Below, one piece after another: positions 58,639 to 64,000 of a DNA stretch of 64,000 nt. Every line of letters starts with the position of its first letter. Position 1 is the stretch's first letter. A model generated the notes under the pieces. It saw nothing but the letters and a program-made list of their open reading frames with translations, was not told where the DNA came from and made no database searches. The stretch is from the NCBI GenBank assembly GCA_029781035.1, contig JAKOXK010000077.1, forward strand, positions 1-64,000, read 5' to 3'. Origin of the DNA: Armatimonadota bacterium. Lineage in GTDB: Bacteria > Armatimonadota > Fimbriimonadia > Fimbriimonadales > Fimbriimonadaceae. The position numbers and the translations under genes are program-made.

Positions 58639-59799
58639 GTGAACGCTTGGCGGATTGCGTTATGGATCGCCATAGTCCTGGCCCTTCTTGGGTTCCTCTG
58701 GCTCGTCCGCGGTGTCCTGGGGCCATTTGTGTTGGCGTTGTTCATTGCTGGCCTGTGCGAGCCGATGATCCGCAAACTCCGCAAGCGTGGAATGCCGCGG
58801 CCCGCCGCCGTGATGGTCGTTCTGCTGCTGTTCTTTGGGTCGATCGCCGCCATCATCGTGGCGTCGACGCCGTACATCGGCCATCAGTACAACGAAGCGA
58901 AAAACCAGATCCAGACACTCTACGAGAAGATCGCCTCCACCAATCCAGACCAAGCGATCTCTGAAATCGACCAAACCCTGGCCAAGAACAAGGAGCTGCT
59001 CCAGCGCCTCAACCTCCCGACCACACGAGAGGAATTAGTCGCCAAGTACATTGATCCGAACCGTGTCCAAATCCAACGTCAGGTCCAGGGGTTCTTGACG
59101 GGCGGAGTCGTGAGCATCCTGTCCGTGGCTGGCCAAGTCTTCATGTTCCTGCTCACGCCGATCTTCGTCTTCGGCTTTCTCATCGACCTTGAGAGCATGC
59201 GGAGGGCCGCCGCCCGGTTCATACCTCCCAGTATCCGGAAGGGCACGCTTTCGATGCTTGGAGACATCGGGACAGTCTTCGAGAGCTACCTGCGGGGCCT
59301 CGCGTTGACGGTCCTCTTCTACACAGCCATGATGGGGACGATCCTCGGGGTGTTGGGAGCTCCCTATTGGACGGTCCTCGCCCTCGTCGCCGGCCTCCTC
59401 TACTTGATCCCGGTCGTTGGTGGCATCGTCAGCTCGGTCGTCGTCTTCACGGTCATTGCCCTGAGCGGTGTCTCGCATTCAAACCTGATCAGCGCAGAGA
59501 ACTCATGGGTCTTTGCTCTTTACTGCGTGGGCGCCATGTTCGTCTTCGGACTCCTCTACGACTCGATCGTGAACCCACGTATCGTCGGCCGGGCGGTCAA
59601 GCTGAATCCGTTCGTCAGCGCATTCGTGGTGTTCTCCGCTGCCGCTTTGTTCGGACTGCCGGGCATGCTTTGCGCGTACCCCGTCGCTGGGGCGATCAAA
59701 GTCGTGTTGGACCGCCTCGTGAAGTTCACTGGCTCGACGGAAGGAACGGTCAAACTGCCCGCTGTTCCTCTCCGGCACCGGAGCCACGCAGAAGCTTGA
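58639..59799 (+). CDS. AI-2E family transporter
   Basis: ALFIAGLCEPMIRKLRKRGMPRPAAVMVVLLLF, multiple TMs; GTG 58639 7 nt after TATGGT. Confidence 0.9.
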   Translation: MNAWRIALWIAIVLALLGFLWLVRGVLGPFVLALFIAGLCEPMIRKLRKRGMPRPAAVMVVLLLFFGSIAAIIVASTPYIGHQYNEAKNQIQTLYEKIASTNPDQAISEIDQTLAKNKELLQRLNLPTTREELVAKYIDPNRVQIQRQVQGFLTGGVVSILSVAGQVFMFLLTPIFVFGFLIDLESMRRAAARFIPPSIRKGTLSMLGDIGTVFESYLRGLALTVLFYTAMMGTILGVLGAPYWTVLALVAGLLYLIPVVGGIVSSVVVFTVIALSGVSHSNLISAENSWVFALYCVGAMFVFGLLYDSIVNPRIVGRAVKLNPFVSAFVVFSAAALFGLPGMLCAYPVAGAIKVVLDRLVKFTGSTEGTVKLPAVPLRHRSHAEA

Positions 59800-59842
59800 A
59801 CGTCCCTGGCGCGTCCAATCGCATGGAGACACAATCCCCGGT

Positions 59843-60835
59843 ATGACTTTGTTGATGCTGGCAGTATTGGCCCCGGTCGCCTATGGTTTTGGCCCCGCGA
59901 CCCGCCTTGACTACGACGTCACCGTGAACTTCAACGGGTTTCTCCCCCTTCTCGGAGGCAACGAAGGCAAGGTTGAGGTCAAGATGGGCGTCGGCGTCAC
60001 AGGACTCGAGCCCAAGGACACCAACCAACGAGCCACCAGCGAGATCAAGCAGTTCGAGGTGAGCTTCAACGGCGCCAAACTGCCGCTGACGGTGGACAAC
60101 GTCACTGACTACTTTCCGAAAACGACGATCGACCTGGCGCCGACAGGGAAGATCTTGAAGACCGACGCTCCGGACAGGAGCCTGCCGGTTCGGCTACCTG
60201 GACTCGATGTCAAACACTTTCCTGACATCACATATGTCCCGATCGAGCTGCCTCCCGACGGGCTCGATGTCGGCACGGCGTGGCAATTCCAGCGCGACTT
60301 CGGCGGGGCACCGATCACTTACGACTGTAGAGCCGAGTCGCAGGAAGGCGATTCGTGGAAGATCCACGTCGATGTGAAGCAGGCGTATACGGTGCTCGAA
60401 AACAGCGTCTATGAAGTCGTCAAGGACAAGGCGGACGCTGAGAGCGAAGTGACAACGACCATGGCGGGTTCAGGCGTGGTGGTGTTTGACTCGAAAGAAG
60501 GGCGCGTGTCATCTGCTGACATGAAGAACATTGCCCTGAGCGACTTCAGGAATATATCGACAGGGGAAAAGACGCAACGGAAGCTGGAGACGGTCTATGC
60601 GATCAAGCTCAAGACAGCGCCGACTCAAGCCCGGAAACAGCCTCGTGCCGAAACAGGCGAGTGGTGGGACCGAGCGGTCTCGTGGGGGAGTCAGGCGGTT
60701 CAGTCGGGGCGAGGTTTCTTGGCTTGGGTGCAGACGGCCAGCCTATTCGGACTGAAGGCCCTTCCTGGCGAATTCCAGCGCTGGCTCTCGCCTGTCCTTC
60801 CGCTCGTAAAGAAGTGGGCTCCCTGGCTGTCTTAG
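59843..60835 (+). CDS. Exported protein of unknown function
   Basis: Signal peptide MTLLMLAVLAPVAYG; soluble beta-rich domain; C-terminal hydrophobic/amphipathic segment. Confidence 0.6.
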   Translation: MTLLMLAVLAPVAYGFGPATRLDYDVTVNFNGFLPLLGGNEGKVEVKMGVGVTGLEPKDTNQRATSEIKQFEVSFNGAKLPLTVDNVTDYFPKTTIDLAPTGKILKTDAPDRSLPVRLPGLDVKHFPDITYVPIELPPDGLDVGTAWQFQRDFGGAPITYDCRAESQEGDSWKIHVDVKQAYTVLENSVYEVVKDKADAESEVTTTMAGSGVVVFDSKEGRVSSADMKNIALSDFRNISTGEKTQRKLETVYAIKLKTAPTQARKQPRAETGEWWDRAVSWGSQAVQSGRGFLAWVQTASLFGLKALPGEFQRWLSPVLPLVKKWAPWLS

Positions 60836-61797
60836 TCGCTGTGCCGGTCACGGTTCCTCAGATTGATGGTAGCGTTGCGTCGCAACCCTTTGTAGCCCGC
60901 TCGCCTCACTGGCGATCCCTGAGTTCCTAGATCCCATTCCTTCTCACTCCAGTTTCTTAGCTCCTCGAGGTGGGGCCAGGCTCTGACGGCCAAAAAGTCC
61001 GGTTCTGTCGTCTGAGGAGACCGTTGTGGTTGGCTGGGGCGGGCTCCGTTGAAGGGACAGACTTCCTGACACACGTCACACCCGAACGTCCAATCGCCAA
61101 TACCGGCCTCGTACTGCTCGGCAATGGCGCCCTTGTGTTCAATGGTCAAGTAGCTGACGCATCGTCTCGAATCAATCTGCCAGCGCCCGTCCTCTAGAAC
61201 GATCGCTCCCGTCGGGCAGGCATCAACGCAGCGTCGGCAGGTTCCACACCCTCCCATGGCGGCTGAGCTCGGCGTAAGCGGAACCGTGGTCAAGAGAAGC
61301 CCAATCACAAACCAACTGCCTCGGTGTGAGTCGATCAGGCAAGTGTTCTTCCCAAACCAGCCCAATCCGGCTCTTTGCGCGTATTCTCGTTCCAAGACCG
61401 GCGCCGAGTCGACGCAAGCGCGGCACTGCGCATCCGGCACGGATTGCAGGAGAAAGCGTTCCAACTGGCGGAGTTTGCCGCGCAGGACCTTGTGGTAGTC
61501 GCGTCCGAGGGCGTACCTGGCGATCCGAGGATCGCCCGGACTGCGGTGAACTGCTTGGTTGTAGAACAACCCGACGGCGATGACGGACTGGGTGCCAGGA
61601 AGGATCGAATCAAGGCTCGACCTCAGATCAACCGACCGGGCGAGATAGCCCATGGAGGCGTGGTGACCGCGGCCGATCCATTGGCGATAATGTTCGATCG
61701 TCTCGGGCGGTGTGCCCGAACACACGCCGGCGAGTTCGAACCCCAGTGCCAGCGCGTAGCCGGTGAGGCTTTCTGTCAGGCCCTCAGTCGACACCAC
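60832..61797 (-). CDS. queG: Epoxyqueuosine reductase
   Basis: 4Fe-4S sites CGTCRRCVDACPTGAI and CDVCQEVCPFN; GLGWFGKNTCLI. Confidence 0.94.
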   Translation of the reverse strand: MVSTEGLTESLTGYALALGFELAGVCSGTPPETIEHYRQWIGRGHHASMGYLARSVDLRSSLDSILPGTQSVIAVGLFYNQAVHRSPGDPRIARYALGRDYHKVLRGKLRQLERFLLQSVPDAQCRACVDSAPVLEREYAQRAGLGWFGKNTCLIDSHRGSWFVIGLLLTTVPLTPSSAAMGGCGTCRRCVDACPTGAIVLEDGRWQIDSRRCVSYLTIEHKGAIAEQYEAGIGDWTFGCDVCQEVCPFNGARPSQPQRSPQTTEPDFLAVRAWPHLEELRNWSEKEWDLGTQGSPVRRAGYKGLRRNATINLRNRDRHSD

Positions 61798-62537
61798 ATC
61801 TCCCAGGTCAGTTCATGGGCCCGGATGCTTGGAGACATCCCGGCGTCTTCGATCCTCGACTTTGCCCCGTTGCCCAGTATCGCCGCCAAGTTGTTCGCCA
61901 AGGTCTTTCTAGGTTGGGTAAATCCGGCTCGGACGAGCGCGAGCACGGCTTCAGTGCCCGGCTGCTCCGGTTTCGGAATCAGCTCAAGGACCGTGCTTTC
62001 AACTTTCGGCGGGGGCGAGAACGCCCCCGGAGGTACATGGCACACCTTGTGAACGTCGAACAGAGCCTGGATGGTGACGGAGAGGGCCCCTCGCCTTCTG
62101 TCGTTGGCTTGTGCGAGGATCTTCTCTGCGACCTCGCGCTGCATCATCAGAACCGCCTTGGCGATCCATCCCCGACTGTGACAGACACGATCGAGAAGCG
62201 GTCCTGTGATGTTGTAAGGCATGTTGGACACGATGCCTCGCGGTCGGGGGCTGTCGGCCATGAGTTGGCCCCAGTCGGCGTCCAGGGCGTCACACGGGAC
62301 GATACGTGCGTTCGGCGCTGTCTCGACCAAGACCCCCACCATCCTGGCATCGAGTTCGATCGCAACGACGGGAAGGAGGTCGGACAACGGGCCTGTGAGG
62401 GCCCCTGGGCCGGGGCCGATCTCCAACACACTTCCAAGGCCCTCACACCGCGCCACAATTTCCGACACGACCTTCTGTGAGACCAAGAAGTGCTGGCCAA
62501 GTGCTTTGTCGGCCCGCAATCCTTGGCGGGCCAGCAC
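61776..62537 (-). CDS. rsmA/ksgA: 16S rRNA dimethyladenosine transferase
   Basis: KALGQHFLVSQKVVSEIV, VLEIGPGPGALTGPL, VSNMPYNITGPLL; GTG 62537 proposed (ORF open to 62639). Confidence 0.93.
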   Translation of the reverse strand: MLARQGLRADKALGQHFLVSQKVVSEIVARCEGLGSVLEIGPGPGALTGPLSDLLPVVAIELDARMVGVLVETAPNARIVPCDALDADWGQLMADSPRPRGIVSNMPYNITGPLLDRVCHSRGWIAKAVLMMQREVAEKILAQANDRRRGALSVTIQALFDVHKVCHVPPGAFSPPPKVESTVLELIPKPEQPGTEAVLALVRAGFTQPRKTLANNLAAILGNGAKSRIEDAGMSPSIRAHELTWEMWCRLRA

Positions 62538-62548
62538 GTCGCGCAGGT

Positions 62549-63199
62549 CTACTCTCCCCGACCGACTTTCTCTTTGAACACGTGAATCGTGACCTTCCTT
62601 CGACCCCACGCGCTCACTTCCCGGCGAGTTTGGAAGCACACGTCGATTCTATTGCCTTTGATAGCCCCGCCTGTGTCCGCGGCCACCGCAAACCCGTATC
62701 CCTCAACGTAAACAAGCGAGTTCAAAGGGATGATCTTAGGATCGACTGCCACGACGCCGAAATTGGCACGGCGCCCGGTCGCGGTCCTACCCGTCCCTGA
62801 GCCGTCACGAGGCGTGTACGCCGTCGCAACGACATCCATGAGCTTGGCCCTGGTGAACGAGCCTCGGCTCGTCGAGAACCCCGTCCGCCCCATCGCGATC
62901 ACGATGGGCTTGGCTTCAACAATGGTCTTGACGGTCTCTTGGCGTCCGACGGTTTTGTTACCGACCCGGACTTCGTAGACCGTTTTGCAGAGCTCTCCGT
63001 CTGCGCCGTCTGATATTCTCCTCGTCCTGCCTGCTCCAAGATCGCGGTCGAACACATATTCGACCTCTTTTGGGATCGGTGCGGACACCGACCTCTTGAC
63101 CAAGCGGACACCGGCTAGGTTCGTCACAGGGCCTGCAAACACCGGTCGCACGAAGAAGAGCAGGCCAAGCGACGTCACCGTCGTCAACAGTTTTCGCAT
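62549..63199 (-). CDS. G5-like plus 3D-domain exported cell-wall protein (YabE/RpfB-like)
   Basis: ATAYTPRDGSGTGRTATGRRANFGVVAVDPKIIPLNSLVYVEGYGFAVAADTGGAIKGNRIDVCF (3D domain); upstream of ksgA as in several Gram-positives. Confidence 0.88.
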   Translation of the reverse strand: MRKLLTTVTSLGLLFFVRPVFAGPVTNLAGVRLVKRSVSAPIPKEVEYVFDRDLGAGRTRRISDGADGELCKTVYEVRVGNKTVGRQETVKTIVEAKPIVIAMGRTGFSTSRGSFTRAKLMDVVATAYTPRDGSGTGRTATGRRANFGVVAVDPKIIPLNSLVYVEGYGFAVAADTGGAIKGNRIDVCFQTRREVSAWGRRKVTIHVFKEKVGRGE

Positions 63200-63407
63200 A
63201 CAGTGGAATCACCAATTGCGTGCTGTGGCGAACGTGTCGCGTCAACCGTTATACCGATGCATTTGTTGCAATAACATTGTAATAAGGCCGCAAACGTGCT
63301 CTAAGGCCCGGGCCTTATGACCTGTTTTCCCTCCTGTTTTCCCCAGCAGATGTGCCGGAAGTAGACGTTCGCGCGAGTTCAAACGCCCAATTCGGAATTC
63401 CGCACCT

Positions 63408-64000
63408 TTAGTTTTTTGGCGGGATTAAGTGGACTGCGGACGGGTTTCCCTCGGTGGTCGTCAGGAGGAAACGCCCGTCGCGGCTATAGCAGATCCCCTC
63501 TCCCTGAGGGTCGAGTGGCATGCCGACACGCTGGGGCGAGCCCTTCCACCAGTCCTTGAATTCCCCCTTGACGGGAAACTCGAGAGCACCTGTGTAGGTT
63601 CGGAGCACCACGTGTCGGCCATCGGGGTCTGCGTCACCCGCCGTCACGAGCCGGCCGTACTTCCCCATGCCGGTGTCTGGGTGGAACACGCCCAACCGTT
63701 CGGCAGCATAGTTTCCCGTTCCCCTCGGCCTGGCAACCCGAAACACGATGGCTTCCTTTTCACCTTTGGTCACAAGGTAGAGGTCGCCGGATCTGGGATC
63801 CACGATGAGGCACTCGCAGTTGTGTGGCCCGTCGGGATAGCGGATGGTGTACGTGTCAAACCGGGTCACTCGGCCCCCACCGGGTCGGGGTTCCTCGGTC
63901 CTGTAAACCTCGACCGACTTCCTCCTCTCGCCGTTGTCACCGATGTCACCGAGGTAGATCCAGTCCTTTCCTCCCATCGATGCAGAGGCCATGTCTTCCC
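63408..64000 (-). CDS. Uncharacterised protein (C-terminal part), probably continues past window edge
   Basis: ORF 63408..63992; no SD seen at the only ATG; LGDIGDN, DPRSGDLYLVTKGE, GICYSRDGRFLLTTTEG suggest a beta-propeller-like exported protein. Confidence 0.5.
   Translation of the reverse strand, partial: EDMASASMGGKDWIYLGDIGDNGERRKSVEVYRTEEPRPGGGRVTRFDTYTIRYPDGPHNCECLIVDPRSGDLYLVTKGEKEAIVFRVARPRGTGNYAAERLGVFHPDTGMGKYGRLVTAGDADPDGRHVVLRTYTGALEFPVKGEFKDWWKGSPQRVGMPLDPQGEGICYSRDGRFLLTTTEGNPSAVHLIPPKN

Noticed and set aside
1-64000. CRISPR arrays, IS elements, prophage, rRNA
   Set aside because: No regularly spaced repeats, transposase/integrase motifs, phage structural genes or rRNA signatures were seen in the sequence or ORF track.

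Overview
64 kb of a GC-rich chromosome with dense, mostly housekeeping gene content. Lineage is probably Armatimonadota/Fimbriimonadia; this is inferred only from the style of the prepilin-like proteins and gene content. Main blocks: partial MacB-like permease (runs off the left edge); PIF1/RecD-like helicase; TetR-HlyD-ABC-ABC2 efflux operon; tRNA-Arg(CCG); signal peptidase; a split complex I cluster (nuoF,E,D ... nuoC,A, no nuoB in the window) interrupted by two lipoproteins and a tandem pair of prepilin-like genes, with a third divergent paralog nearby; trpDCF; ABC export pair; SRP RNA followed by dnaX-ybaB-recR; purD; an operon of three tandem paralogous unknown proteins; ECF sigma/anti-sigma; purB; M14 peptidase; several exported unknowns; ppa; a potassium-uptake supercluster (KimA-like permease, KdpE, small TM ORF, KdpF, KdpA, KdpB, KdpC, BBP2-like porin, 144-aa unknown, KdpD); miaB; VKOR-DsbA fusion; mnmA; AI-2E transporter; queG; ksgA; G5/3D-domain protein. 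No rRNA, CRISPR array, phage or IS element was recognised. Most interesting signals: (i) a 17-bp tandem element shared by the kimA-like and kdp upstream regions; (ii) the expanded, translationally coupled kdp operon with a porin and an unknown ORF; (iii) widespread TANNNT -10-like hexamers 6-8 nt before start codons, suggesting leaderless mRNAs; (iv) a HlyD adaptor with mirror-symmetric 4+4 exact 26-residue repeats; (v) the prepilin-like trio, one member lacking the pilin N-terminus; (vi) the triple-paralog operon. Everything here is from reading the sequence; no database search was run.
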